Shown here: positions 1-15,077 of the stretch, piece after piece
How positions within the stretch are numbered: the first letter of the stretch is position 1
How the letters are laid out: the number at the start of each line of letters is the position of its first letter
DNA from: Anaeramoeba flamelloides
Lineage: Eukaryota; Metamonada; Anaeramoebidae
Length of the DNA stretch: 64,000 nucleotides
Reading direction: 5' to 3'
NCBI GenBank assembly: GCA_027625915.1
Contig: JANTQA010000020.1
Location: forward strand, 1,550,001-1,614,000
Program-made: the position numbers and the translations under genes
Notes under the pieces: model-generated
Told to the model about the DNA's origin: nothing
Databases searched by the model: none
Seen by the model: the letters and a program-made list of their open reading frames with translations, nothing else

Positions 1-844
1 CTATTTTTTCAATTTAGTAATTTCAAAAGATTAACATTATAAACATTAACCCAAAACCCAAAGACTAATTAGTTTTGTTTCCTTTTGATTGGAGATCATA
101 GTATTTTCAATATATTTCAAATATTTCAGTAATAATTTGGTTAAAATATTCTCTTGGTTAATTATCTAATTATTTTAAAAAAAATGAATTTTTTCACTGC
201 AAACCCAAATTTGGGGAAAAATTTTAGATATTTTTCAACTCTGAAATCTGAATATTGATGGCACAACCTTAATTTTTGTAGCAAACTATGTATTTTTTAC
301 TTGATATCTTGAATTTTTTAATAAAAATAGATCCTTTTTAATAGATGAGATCAATTAATAATACTATTTTACATATCGAATTTTTTAAGAGAACTGTGTA
401 TCAATGGAGCACTAATATGATTTATACACAATAAAAACATACTTTAATTTTATTCTTCTCCATGATAGATGCTAATCGCTTAAAAATGGGTTGCAGTGAT
501 TTCGGTAATTTCTTTATTTTTCTCTGATCATTGAACATTTTTGACAAAAAAAATCCAAAAAATAATAAAATTTATAAATTTTGTTTTTTATTTTTTCCTC
601 AAATAAAACCATCGAATAGCAAAAAAATATGATCTCAAATTACTTTTGATTCTTTGGTTCAAATAACAAAACATGAATTGTCATTTTAAAAATTGGTTTT
701 TTTGGTTTCAATTCTGAAAAGTAATATGTTTCTTCATTTGAAACGTTTTGTTGTGAAGTCAACTATGACTTTTTTGTGAATTAAATTAGTGGAGTCTTGA
801 AATCTAAGTTTTGTATTGATTTGGGAGTTCTGTTTTTTGTTTGT
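1..844. other. AT-rich gene-free stretch at left edge
   Basis: Downstream of the minus-strand macro-domain gene. It is A/T homopolymer-rich with no open frame that looks coding on either strand and no repeat matching elsewhere in the window. I see nothing else in it. Confidence 0.6.
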
Positions 845-1563
845 TTAATAAAAAAACTCTTTTACAAGCTCATTATTTGTAACACATAAATTCTTCTGTT
901 GGAGTAAAACCTGATCAAGATTTTGTGGGAAAGGGATTTTGTTTTCATTTTTGATTACCATAATCTTATACGCTTCATACATTTGTCTTGCACACATATC
1001 GTATGGCATTCTTCCAACTGCTGTACCAAGTCCACAGCAAAGAACTGAAGTGATAGGAGTTAATAGATCTTTTTTTTTTTTTTTTTTTTTTTTTCGTTTT
1101 CACTTTCTTGGAAAGCTCGTTTGTTATGTTCTTCAATTGCAATTAAACATGCCCGGAAAGCTAAATAGGCTTTCATTGATGTTGAAACATCTTTTGGAAC
1201 ACGCATTGTAGGCGCAGAAATACAATACTTAATTTTACTAAACTTTGTTCGGGTATCGATTATATAAGCCTTACCAACGGGCAATTCCCCATGTAAACTA
1301 TTCTGGATTTTTTCTCGAAGACGATCTTGTAGTTGCCAGCCAAAGTAATCTGTGATTCTTTGATCGACACCTCCATCCATGCTTCCAAAGGAGTTTGCTG
1401 GACTAATAATTGCATCTGCTGTTTTCCCAAAGTAATCGCCATAAGAAATATCAAAATTTGAGACATCACTAAATACTTCTTCCCAGGACTTGATCATTCC
1501 TCGAGAAATGTCACGAAGAAAAAATTTTACAGAACTGAGTGGAAATGGTCCTTCGTTGGTCAT
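845..1563 (-). CDS. Macro domain (ADP-ribose-binding) protein
   Basis: This is a single macro domain of about 239 residues. The ATG is at 1563-1561 and the TAA at 847-845. The N-terminal part carries the ligand-loop signature ADAIISPANSFGSMDGGVD (about residues 50-68). The C-terminal part carries the second loop GLGTAVGRMP followed by CARQMYEAYK, both typical of macro domains that bind ADP-ribose or related nucleotides. The two parts are separated by a run of 25 T on the plus strand (1070-1094, poly-Lys on the sense strand) and lie in frames that differ by one base. A homopolymer miscount is the simplest explanation; a real frameshift is the alternative. There is no signal peptide or membrane segment, so it is probably nuclear or cytosolic. 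Substrate and partner are unknown, and it could be a hydrolase or a simple reader. The next gene, MCM9, is 4.8 kb away and divergent. Confidence 0.8.
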
Positions 1564-2204
1564 AATAAAAGAATTTAATATTAAAATGAAAAAAGTTAAA
1601 AAAATGAAAGTACTTTTAAGAGTCGAGATTTTTTCAGAACCTCTTGTTCATGAAATAAAGAACACACCATTATACAGAACCTTTCAATTGAAAATATCAT
1701 TTTTTGATCTCAAAAAATTTGTTATCTTTTAAATGGTGCTGTTTTTCTTTTTATTTTGGGTTTTTAAAGATTGATTTTTGTTCTGTTTTGTTAATTCAAA
1801 AAGAGATCATTTTTGAAATAGTGTTTGGGAAGAAAGAATAAAAAAATTTTACTTGTGTTTGTGTAATAAATGGGAAAAAAATTTCAGTTCTTTTTCTTTT
1901 TGTGTTTTTTTATAAAAAAGAGTTTTCAAAGAAGTGGATCATAAGTTGTGAAAACTATTTGAAAAAGGAAAAATAAGAAAAAGGTTGTTCAATTTTTTCC
2001 CAGTTATTATTCAAATAGCAGTATTGAATAAAGTTAAGAAAAACCATGATTTCATTGTTGAGTAAATTTGTTTTCAAATTATGGATTTTCATGATGTTTA
2101 CCAAAAATGAATCTTTGTTATATTGTTTACAACACCTTAATTAACTCTTTTTTGTTTTTATATTATCTTTCCCTAATAAAAAACTTTTTTTATAAAAACA
2201 TATA

Positions 2205-2420
2205 TATATATAACATTTTTATAACTGAATCACCTTTTACTTGATGATTTTTTCAATATTTTTTGAAACAATATTCTTATAACAGACTTATAATATGTTA
2301 CAAATTTTATAACACATTTTTATAACAATTAATATGTTGCAACAGTTAATTTTATAACATTTTAAACTTTTATAACACCTTAACAACACATTTATAACAT
2401 GTTATAAAAACTTTTTTTAT
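2205..2420. repeat. Degenerate TTTATAACA repeat cluster
   Basis: The motif TTTATAACA and close variants recur about nine times in roughly 200 bp at irregular spacing. No coding potential. Confidence 0.45.
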
Positions 2421-2765
2421 TCCGGTTTTCATGATAATTGTCTTTCATATTCACAAGTTCTCTGAATGTTGGAATAGAATGTTGAAAGACAAAAAAAAAT
2501 CATTTGTTTGAGTATTTGTTCAAAAAATGGGAAAATACTACATTTTTTTTTTAAAAGACCTTAAGGGGGTAGCTACACCATAACACATAAAAAAAATCAG
2601 AGAGAGATGAGATAAGAGTATTTTATTTTAGTGACTTGTGATCGTAGATTCTCTAAAAATTTTTTTAAAAAAATTATTTGATATTTTTTTTTTTGTAATG
2701 TTTAACCATATTAAAAAAAAGAGTATATATAGATAAAATAATTTTTATTTATTTTTTTTATTAAA

Positions 2766-3310
2766 ACAAACTTAATTCCAAAAATTTAGAAACAATTTAA
2801 ACAGTTAAAAGAATCGCAATACCAAACTTTAAATTCAATTTGTAAATAATTTTGATTTAACAAACTATTTCATTTTTTTATCTTACATGTTTTTTTTGTC
2901 TTCATTTCTTTTTTTTTTCAGTTACTAAATCTTTTTCGTTAGATCTGGAATTTTTTAATCGATGGTTGATAAAATGTTACTGTAGAGTTTCTTAAATTAA
3001 AAAATCCACATACAATTGGTCAAAAGTATCTTATCATTTGATCAATCAACAATTTTTTGAGAAAATTTTCAACAAATTTATCAATACATTTTTTGTTCTG
3101 GTCGTTTCCTTATTTGGGATACACTAGTTTGGATTTTTTTGTTTTATATTGTTTTCTTTTATTTGGATGAAAATGATTACTTATAAAAACATTAATACTA
3201 TGTTAACTTTAAATGTGGTTTTATATTAGGTTTGGAAAAATATAATAAATTGAGTTTTGTTTTTCCTATTTTTGATTTTAGATGTTTCCAAATTTTTGGA
3301 ATGGGTTTTA
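2766..3310 (+). mobile_element. R2 family TIR element, copy 1
   Basis: About 540 bp, alignable by eye along most of its length with 41935-42473. Shared blocks include TTATCATTTGATC, ATTTATCAATACATTTTTTG and GATGAAAATGATTACTTATA. The ends are inverted: TTCCAAAAATTTAGAAAC on the left and GTTTCCAAATTTTTGGAA on the right. It is non-coding. Confidence 0.75.
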
Positions 3311-3670
3311 GTGTTTTTCTTTTGGGAGAAGATAATTTTAGATTCTTATAATAAAACTTAGAGCTATTTTTTGGTTTAAACTTTGATAAAATATAATCAT
3401 ATTCACTGCTCCAATTCCACTAAATCCAACGATTTAAAATCCTAAAAAGTAATATTTTGGGAAAATTATTATTTTTTGGAATCCTTCTAGCTATTTAAGC
3501 CCCATCCATGTATCCTTTTGTGGTTCTCTCGATTGTAAGGTTGTTGTTCATTTTAAACAAAATCCATTAATTCCAAATATCACTCATTAAAAAAATATTT
3601 CTAATTGTTTTTGTTGTCTGGATTTAAAAAATTTAAATATGATGAAAAAATAACAAATGAAAAAATTGAA

Positions 3671-3764
3671 TGCCACAATAGAATATTGAGACAAGGATAA
3701 AAGATAAGTCATTCAACATTCGAAACACTATTTTTTGCAATTCAACTCAACATTCTATTGTGGC
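3671..3764. repeat. Near-perfect inverted repeat (hairpin)
   Basis: The left arm TGCCACAATAGAATATTGAG (3671-3690) pairs with the right arm ending GAATGTTGAG on its complement (3746-3764). Only about one position mismatches, across a loop of about 55 bp. It lies inside the candidate R1-like element. Confidence 0.7.
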
Positions 3765-3941
3765 AATTTCTTTGAGACTTTGAAAAAAAAAATTTAAAAA
3801 ATCTGATGAATGAAGTACTTTAAATAATAAAAATCAATGAGTTACAACCAAAGTAAAAAATGTTATTTTCTGATCTTCTTCAAAATTGTAAAAAAGTGAA
3901 AAATTTTCCTTGACCGTGGCTACTCCCTTAAAAGTAAAACA

Positions 3942-4064
3942 ATGATTGATCCAAAAACATGTCTAGCTTTTCTTTTGAAACATCTCAAGGTAAATTTGAA
4001 ATCGGCATTGTTTACACTTCAGGCTGGAATTTTCCCTACAGATGATTTTGAAGTACATTTATAA
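3942..4064 (+). CDS. Short open frame, 40 aa, unrecognised
   Basis: ATG to TAA with a mixed, globular-looking composition (starts MIDPKTCLAFLLKHLK, ends FPTDDFEVHL). G+C is about 32 percent, above its surroundings and close to the real exons in this window. It begins six bases after the right end of the 2553-3936 element. It could be a small gene, an exon (a GTAAAT follows codon 16) or a decayed gene piece. No function is proposed. Confidence 0.25.
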   Translation: MIDPKTCLAFLLKHLKVNLKSALFTLQAGIFPTDDFEVHL

Positions 4065-6352
4065 CATATCCTTCTGTAAAAAAAACGTTAAACACGGGAA
4101 AAAAGTTTAACACTGTTTTTTATTAGGAACATTGCTGAAAACAAAAATTAAGTTCAATTACAAGAAGAAACCAATTAACTTCAAATAATAATCGGTTATA
4201 TTATTTTCAATCAATCCAACAAATACAATTTAAATCTGATTCATTATCAAAATTGTTGGTGGTTTTGGAGATCTCCAAAATAGTCAATTTTTTGAAAAAA
4301 ATTTTAAGAATTAATCAGCCAAAGAAAAATCATTTTCTAAAAGATAGTATTAAAAAACTGTTATGGTGTTGAGTCCTTCATTTGGTCTTTATTTATTTAT
4401 TCTTTTATTCTTTTTTTTTTGATCTTACATTTGAATTTTTGGGTTCTATTAAGGTTATTATCAAATAAAAGTATTGAAATTTTTTTTTCAGAATTATTAA
4501 CTCTTAACTCTATAATACTTGAGTATAAAGTAGAGACAAACCACTAATCTGGAATTTTGAATTTTCAAACATTTTCAAGTTATATTTCTTATTTGGTTTG
4601 TGAAAAAGGTTTATTCAACAGACAAATTTTCGAAAAAAAAGCAAGAATTTAAACCTTTAGTAGTTCTATTTTACTTATCATTCTTGTCAATCAATAATTC
4701 ACATTTTAGATATAAAAATAGTTTGATTGGGTATAAAATATGAAAAATCCCTCAAAAAAGGAAAGAAATTTGAAAATTTATCATTTTTTTCCTACTTATT
4801 ATTAAAAAACTCATTCGTCGATAACAGAACAAAAACTACAAATAACAATTAACAACAGTTATTACAAAAATAAAACCAAAGTATGTTCACGTATCCAAAT
4901 TCTTTATAAAATACTTAAAGAATTCAACCCAACAGCTCTGATATAGGGGTTCTATTTTAACCTATTTTTGTTATCCCTCTTCCTTGGGAAGGATAATTAA
5001 AAGTATTTACTTCATTAAATAAATTAACTTTTTAATAATATGGGAGTGTTAGATATCCTATTATGATATTAATTAAAAAACAATTAATATATGAAAATAA
5101 ACAAAATTAAAAAAATAATCAAGAAAAAATTAAAAAAAATGAAATATTTCTTGATCTTATCTATTATTATTTGAAATAATTTTTTCTTCTTAACCCAATT
5201 TTATTTTTAATTCTGAAAGAAAAAAATTATATATAGAAAATTTTTTATTAACAAATGTGATCACTAATTCTAAAAAAAAATCAAAATGAAGTTAAAAATC
5301 CTATGTTCATTTAATTCATCTAATTCTTGATTGTGTTCAGAAAATAGGATATTTATTTCATTCCTCTTCAGAAATATTGATTTTTTAGTTTTATTTGTTT
5401 GAATTGATAATTATTTATTTTCCCCTAAATTGAAAACGAAAATAATTCAGAATTCTGATTGAAATTTCTTCTCAAATTTTCCATTACTTTACGTTTGAAT
5501 TTTCATAAATTGCTTTTATAATTATGAGAATTCAATCCCTTTACTTTAATCTTTGAAACAGTATTATTTATTTTGGTTTTGTTTGATAAAAATATTTGAA
5601 ATTAGAATTTTTAAAGCAAATTTAGTGTAAAAAAAATTCATTCCTTTTAAAATAACAAATAGTAATGGGGCGAGAAATTCAAGAGAATAAATTGTTTAGA
5701 TTCATCCCAAACTATGAAGATAAAATTAACAAATATACGAAAATAGGCTTTTATCGAATTTTTTTTTTTTTATTTTTGGTTTCAACAAATTTATTTGGAC
5801 CATTGATCTTTCTTGTTTGGTGAACGAAAAGAAAAGATTTGTTTAAAACTACACACCTTTTTGGGTCTATTTTTTGAGTTTACTCTTGGATTAATTTCAC
5901 TCATTCCCATAAATACATTTCTAGACTTAACCAATTAGAATACAACCTTAAAAATTGTTTTCAAAAAAAAATGTTCAAAAAATTGATAAAATCAAAAGAA
6001 TCTACTCTGAATTTTTCTTTGTGTTCGCCATCTTGTCACTTTTAAAGTGAGTGGTGTTTTGGTTTTAAAGTTTCAATATCCTGGTGACACCAAACCTTCT
6101 TTCTTTAGTAAGGTACGTTAAATAATAAATAATTTTTACAAGCAACTTTTACCCTTACTTTCATGAGCCAAAAAATCTATAAAGGTTGAAACTTTTGAAT
6201 CCAATAACACAAAAAAGTATCAGGTTCTGTGCCCTTTCTTTAAAACAGTCTTTAATATTCTGAGATCAAAGATCAGTATTTGAATAAAAATTATCTTATA
6301 AATTTTCATTTTTTCATCTTTATTTTTTAAATAATTTTTTTTTTTTTTCTGT

Positions 6353-10350
<3,998 letters not shown>

Positions 10351-10440
10351 AATAATTTTTTTTTTATTGAATATATTCTAAAATCCAAAAATAAAAAATA
10401 ATTTTAAATTTATAAATTTACTTGCTTGTCAAAATTTTTG

Positions 10441-11413
10441 TTTTTTTTTTTTTTTTTTTTTTTTATTGAGGAAGAAGTTGAAATTTCACTCTAAGTGCCC
10501 TTACACTTAATTTCCCTTTCAGAAATTTAAGTGTAAAATTATCGATTTCCGAATTATTAATTAATGAAAATAATTTTAAACTATTACGATTTTTAATTAT
10601 TACATTAAAGTTTAATTCTTTTAATTTATTTAGAATCAATATATCCTTTTCAGATGGAGCACATGTCCATATAAAGTGATCTGTATTTTCTATAATTTCC
10701 TACTGTTTTTATTTTAAACATTAAATATATAATTTGTTTGAATTTTTGTTTATTATTTAGTAAACTAAATTTCACTAAAAGGGGTCCAGCCAAAAATGAA
10801 AAAGTCGCTTTATTTTTGAGAATCAACCAAACTTGGATTGTTTAGAAATAAGAGAAATGATAAACTTCGTATTAGAGTTGAGATACATAAAAGAAAGGTC
10901 TGAACAAACCATAAATTTCAAAAAAAAAAAAATGTTAAAAACTTTTTTGGACCCCATTCATTCGAACGTCTAGTGCAAAATTCTCAATTTCTGTAGGAAA
11001 TTAAAATTGTTGACAATAAGATTTTTCACTTGTAAATGTATGAATTTTGAAAGAACATACAAATAATTACTTTTCTTAATCTAAATTTGTGATTTCCAAC
11101 CTTTTTTTTCAAATTAAAGTTCAAGAAAAAAAGAAGAAGAAAAAAATAAAAGACTAAATATAAAAATCGAAAAAAAAATTTTACAAAATGAGAAAAAATA
11201 ATTTTGATCTAATAATTGAAATATTAGTTTGAGAAGAATTATGAATTAAACTCATAGAATGTCTTCTATTTCTTCAATAAACTGGGCTCCTTTGACTGAA
11301 AAAGAGTTTGGTATTTATTTAAGCATTCAGTAAATGTTCTAATTTTTTAAATTATTGGACTTGATTGTTAACTTAAATGTTTTTGATTAATTAATATTTT
11401 TGATAGTTAATTA
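10441..11413 (-). mobile_element. 5'-truncated LINE 3' end, interrupted by an R3 element
   Basis: Read on the minus strand it ends in a poly(A) tail (T run 10441-10464). Just before the tail an open frame runs to a TAA at 10465-10463. It encodes the C-terminal end of a non-LTR reverse transcriptase ORF, with EIIENTDHFIWTC as the second half of the CPLC...H...C knuckle seen whole in the copy at 59046. About 80 codons before the stop are still open. The frame upstream of the R3 insertion resumes at 11310 with IRTFTECLNKY, which matches VRTFTNCLNRYY in the 59046 copy. The right edge is tentative: a GTGAAATATTTTTGT near 11414 resembles GTCAAAATTTTTGT left of the tail and may be a decayed target-site duplication. 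Confidence 0.8.
10762..11309. mobile_element. R3 family TIR element, copy 1, inserted in a LINE
   Basis: About 548 bp, strongly similar along its length to 35444-36002. The TIR is about 28 bp: AAACTAAATTTCACTAAAAG on the left, and AAACTCTTTTTCAGTCAAAG on the complement of the right end. Both continue into a GGxxCCAG block. It sits inside the LINE fragment, whose sequence resumes on the other side. Non-coding and non-autonomous. Confidence 0.85.
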
Positions 11414-11602
11414 TTGTGAAATATTTTTGTGGGTGTCTTCAATTGTTGTCAATTGATGTAGAGTTGCTTAAGGTTTTTTTTTTATTTTTCTATTATATTT
11501 ATTAAATGTTCTAAGTTTTTTTGGGGTTTTCTATTTTATTTCTGAAGTGTTCTAGGTTTTTTTTTTACTTTTAAATCTTTTCTTTAGTTTAACAAAAACG
11601 AT

Positions 11603-12191
11603 AATGGATTTCCAAAATAAAGTGAAGTCATTTTTTTTTAGATTTAACAAAAAATCTCAATTTACTAGTGGGAGTATTCGTAAAATTGACAAAATTAAAT
11701 AAATTGAAATATTAATACTGATTGAATCAATGACTATGGTATATATTTTAAAATGCATTTATTATAATATTTTCAAAAAATAGATTAACAAAATTGACTT
11801 TTATTTCAGTCAAAATTATTTGACTAATTCAAGAAATAAATAGAGGTATTGAAAGGAAACAAACCGTTTTTTAAACAATATAATATCGTTCTAAGTTTTT
11901 AGTTATATTGGAAATTTTGTTGAGATTAAACCCAATATTAGGAAAAATATTTTTTTTTTGATTCAACAGAAAAAAATAATCAGAATCTTTTACTATAAAA
12001 ATATCATATAAAGGTGTGATAACAAATTTTAATAAATTTTTATGAAATAATATATCACAAACATATTGAATTGTTATTAACAATTAATATATTATTTTTG
12101 ATAATTTTCTTTTTTTTATAATAGTTTTAAGAGAATTGAATTTAATACTGTTATTTTAAATGAAATGTGTCCCACTTTTTTGGAAATAGCT
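11603..12191. mobile_element. R4 family TIR element, copy 1
   Basis: About 590 bp, matching 22172-22773 and 32721-33312 in ordered blocks (GAAATATTAATACTGATTGA, then a TTTTTTAAAC block, then AATATCATATAAA). The TIR-like ends read TTTCCAAAATAAAGTG and TTTCCAAAAAAGTGGGAC. Non-coding. Confidence 0.65.
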
Positions 12192-14261
12192 TTTAATTAT
12201 TTCGATTTTAATTCCCGAGTTATTTTAAGTGGGTTTTCTCAATACCCAGAGAAGGAATTGATACCCAAAAACTAAATTATGAAATTTCCCTTCTTTTAAT
12301 TGACAAAATTCTAATAACAAAAAAAAAAAATTCAAATAACATAAAATTGAAATAAAAAATAAAAAATTTCTTAGGATCTCATTGTAAAAACATTCAATTT
12401 AAAAAAAAAGTTTCAAAATTCTCATCTATTTCAAAAAATCTAAATTAAAAAAACAATTTAAAATATTTCAAAAAATCTAAATTAAAAAAGCAATTACTTG
12501 TTTTTTTTATAAATTTCTAAAAATTAAATTTCTTCGATTGATCACAAATTGTTTTCAAAAAGTACAAAATCAATTTAATTTGATTTAATCTAATTTTTTT
12601 TTTATTTTTTAACCAACTATATTTGACAGAAAAAGGATTTTGAAACATTCTTGAGATAAAAATAACACATTTTAAAAATCTAAAAGAACAAAAAAAAAAT
12701 CTTGGAGATCTCAAAAAGCTCCAAAGAGAGGCACTTTAAAATCATCAAATCATTTGTTTTTAAAATTATATATTCTCAACTATTCTAATTGGAAACTGAT
12801 GTATTTATCTTGTTTGATTATTTCTAAAAATGTCTTCTTTTTGATTCTTGATTCTTTGATATCTCTCGTGCACCGAATGTCGTATATTTTTTAATTTGTA
12901 TAAAGTGCTCATAAAAATGACTAAATTTTTCATCCAATACAAAAAATTATTTTTAACCTAAACGAATTGACCCTTAATTGGTAACATTGCTAATAATCGA
13001 AAGATGAGTTAAATTTTTCAATAATAATGAATCAAGTTATTAATTATTGAAGAAACTAAACCCTATTTTATTGTTATTTGGTATTGTCTTATTTCAAATT
13101 TTCTCTTCTGTTGCCGATGAATTTATAATTTTGGTCTCTTCCAAATTAGTCGGTGAGTCTTGATATTGTCGAGTTATTTGTTTTTTTTTTTTATTCAGAT
13201 CCTATAAAGTTGAATGCTATGTCAAAAAATTGATGTTATTCAAATACACCACTTTATGTAAACTTGATTTTTATTAAAAGTTTTTCTTTCTTGAAAAGCT
13301 ATGGGCATTTGGGTCTGCTAAAATTTGTTAGTCAGTTTTTTGTAACAAAGATTTTGGGTAAATTCAATAATTTTATTTTGATTTAAAAGAGATCATATCA
13401 TACACCATGATCTCAGGAACTAACTTTAGGAATTTATAGTTTTTTTTCATATTAAATCTTCTTTTATTGATAATGTTGTGTCAAAAGAAATTGTTTAAAA
13501 AATGAAAAAGTCCAACTTCAATCAATTAGTAAAAAACAAAAATTTTCAAAAACCTATCGTTTATTGGGCACAATTTAAGAAACACAAAAAGTTAAACTTT
13601 GGTTTTTTCCTTTTCTAAACAGGCTTTTGAACAATCCTAAGATTTTTTTTTCAAGTTTTTTCATTGAAAATTGAAAAATTTTTTGATTTCGAGAAAATTT
13701 CTTATTATGTCATTTTTAAGAAATTTGATGGAAAATTTTATTAAAGTCAATAACTGTATTCACCACTATCAAAATATCAAAAAATTTTACAGTTCATAAT
13801 TCTTTTTACGAAATTTTAATTCTCATCTTCTTTCAAAAAAAAAATTTTTTTTTTATTGTATTGTTGAAAGAAAAATTAAAATTCGCTTGTTGGAATAGAC
13901 AAAAAATTATTTCTCACAACCCGATCAAAAATTTCGGAACAATTTTTGTTCTGAAAAAAATTATTGTCTTTTATAGTTTGTATTTGACAAAGAAAGAGAA
14001 GAATGTTAAAGTAGGAAATATTTCAAGACATAAACTTGATGAGAAGAAAAAATAGTCACTTTTAATTCCGAAAAGAAAGATATTTCAAAAAATTTCCCTT
14101 ACAAAACGTTAAAAATGAAATTTCAAAGACTTTTGCTGTAAATTGAGGATTATTTGAAATTAAAAAATTGGAAAAATGAACAAATTTTTTATTTTTGTTT
14201 CGAACAAATTCTTTTTTTTTTTTTTTCGATTATTTAATTTAGGATATTTCTTGTGGGCCAG

Positions 14262-14960
14262 ATGACTTGTTCAACACGACCAACCACTTACCAAAATGAA
14301 GGTATGGTTAGTTACTTTCCAACCCCCTTTACAGATTTAACTGAACTTGACTTCAATTATGAACACAAAAGATCATTTAAAGATTTGCAACAAATAGAAT
14401 TTCCAAAAAGATCACTGGTAAGAAGCTTTACAAGTAAAACCTCGAGGAAGAAGAATGATCAAAAAAAACTAAACACTCATAAGAAAACGAGGAAAATCAA
14501 AAAAAGCGAAAAATGTGTTGGTAGTGTCTCCCAAAAACAAGACAGAAACAGATTTTTGAATCTCTTTCAACCAAAAACAAAAGACTTTTTCTTGCAGTCA
14601 AACAATTTAGAAACTTTGGTTTCACAAATAAAATCAAAAAAAAAGTTTACAACAAACAGAAATCAAAACAAGAAGACAAATTCAAACAAAAATAGAGACT
14701 GTTCCAATTTCAAGCGCATAAAGAAAGGTAAAATAAAAACAACACCAAAAAGAAAGCCAAATACAAATACAAATACAAAGAGAAATACAAAAATAAAAAC
14801 AAACAACCTCGAAAACGGGCTTGGTACAATACCTAAGACGGAATTGATTTTTAAAGACCAAAATGTCCAAACAGATTTTATTTTACCAACAGTGAAATAT
14901 CTTTGGTTAATCAGAAAAATTAAGAATTCAGCAACTGTCAATGAACTTGAACGCTTATAG
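14262..14960 (+). CDS. Lys/Asn-rich protein of unknown function
   Basis: About 232 residues from the first ATG (14262) to TAA (14958-14960). The frame is open slightly further upstream, but only from a GTG, which is not a normal eukaryotic start. A pyrimidine-rich stretch ending in TTTAG just upstream would also allow this to be a downstream exon. The N-terminal 60 residues are mixed (MTCSTRPTTYQNEG, PTPFTDLTELDFNYEHKRSF). The middle is strongly basic (Lys, Asn, Thr, Arg) and probably disordered. The C-terminus is mixed again (KTELIFKDQNVQTDF, PTVKYLWLIRKI). DQNVQTDF resembles the x-Q-T core of dynein light chain LC8 ligands, a weak hint only. I do not recognise the family. A basic disordered protein with short linear motifs is all that can be said. 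Confidence 0.5.
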   Translation: MTCSTRPTTYQNEGMVSYFPTPFTDLTELDFNYEHKRSFKDLQQIEFPKRSLVRSFTSKTSRKKNDQKKLNTHKKTRKIKKSEKCVGSVSQKQDRNRFLNLFQPKTKDFFLQSNNLETLVSQIKSKKKFTTNRNQNKKTNSNKNRDCSNFKRIKKGKIKTTPKRKPNTNTNTKRNTKIKTNNLENGLGTIPKTELIFKDQNVQTDFILPTVKYLWLIRKIKNSATVNELERL

Positions 14961-15077
14961 GATTTGTGGGAAAGTTTTTTTTTTTTTTTCCAATTTGCTA
15001 AATACTCTATTTTTTTTACAACCTTTTGGAAATAAAGATTGAAAAATTCATTTTTTTTGTGTTTACCAATCAAGATT

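Larger units (their letters stand above)
2553..3936. mobile_element. Candidate R1-like TIR element (about 1.4 kb)
   Basis: The left end reads ACCTTAAGGGGGTAGCTACA. The reverse complement of the right end reads TTTTAAGGGAGTAGCCACGG, so the ends form an imperfect inverted repeat of about 20 bp around a TTAAGGG core. The core resembles the ends of the clearer R1 copies at 15858 and 30404. No transposase frame is present inside. It contains an R2 copy and the hairpin at 3671. Confidence 0.4.
1564..6352. other. 4.8 kb intergenic region between macro gene and MCM9
   Basis: No recognisable gene. It holds a cluster of TTTATAACA-like repeats (2205-2420), a candidate R1-like element (2553-3936) with an R2 copy nested in it (2766-3310), a strong hairpin (3671-3764) and a short open frame (3942-4064). 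The remainder, 4070-6350, is plain A/T-rich sequence. A short GC-richer patch around 6020-6120 could be promoter or 5' sequence but shows no clear open frame. Confidence 0.5.
10351..14261. other. 3.9 kb intergenic region after MCM9
   Basis: No supported gene. It contains a LINE 3' end (10441-10761 and 11310 to about 11413) split by an R3 element (10762-11309), then an R4 element (11603-12191). From 12200 to 14260 it is plain A/T-rich sequence in which I see neither genes nor window repeats. Confidence 0.55.

Noticed and set aside
2161-2420. TTTATAACA cluster considered as an origin or promoter array
   Set aside because: Spacing is irregular and no matching cluster lies near other genes; kept only as a simple repeat.
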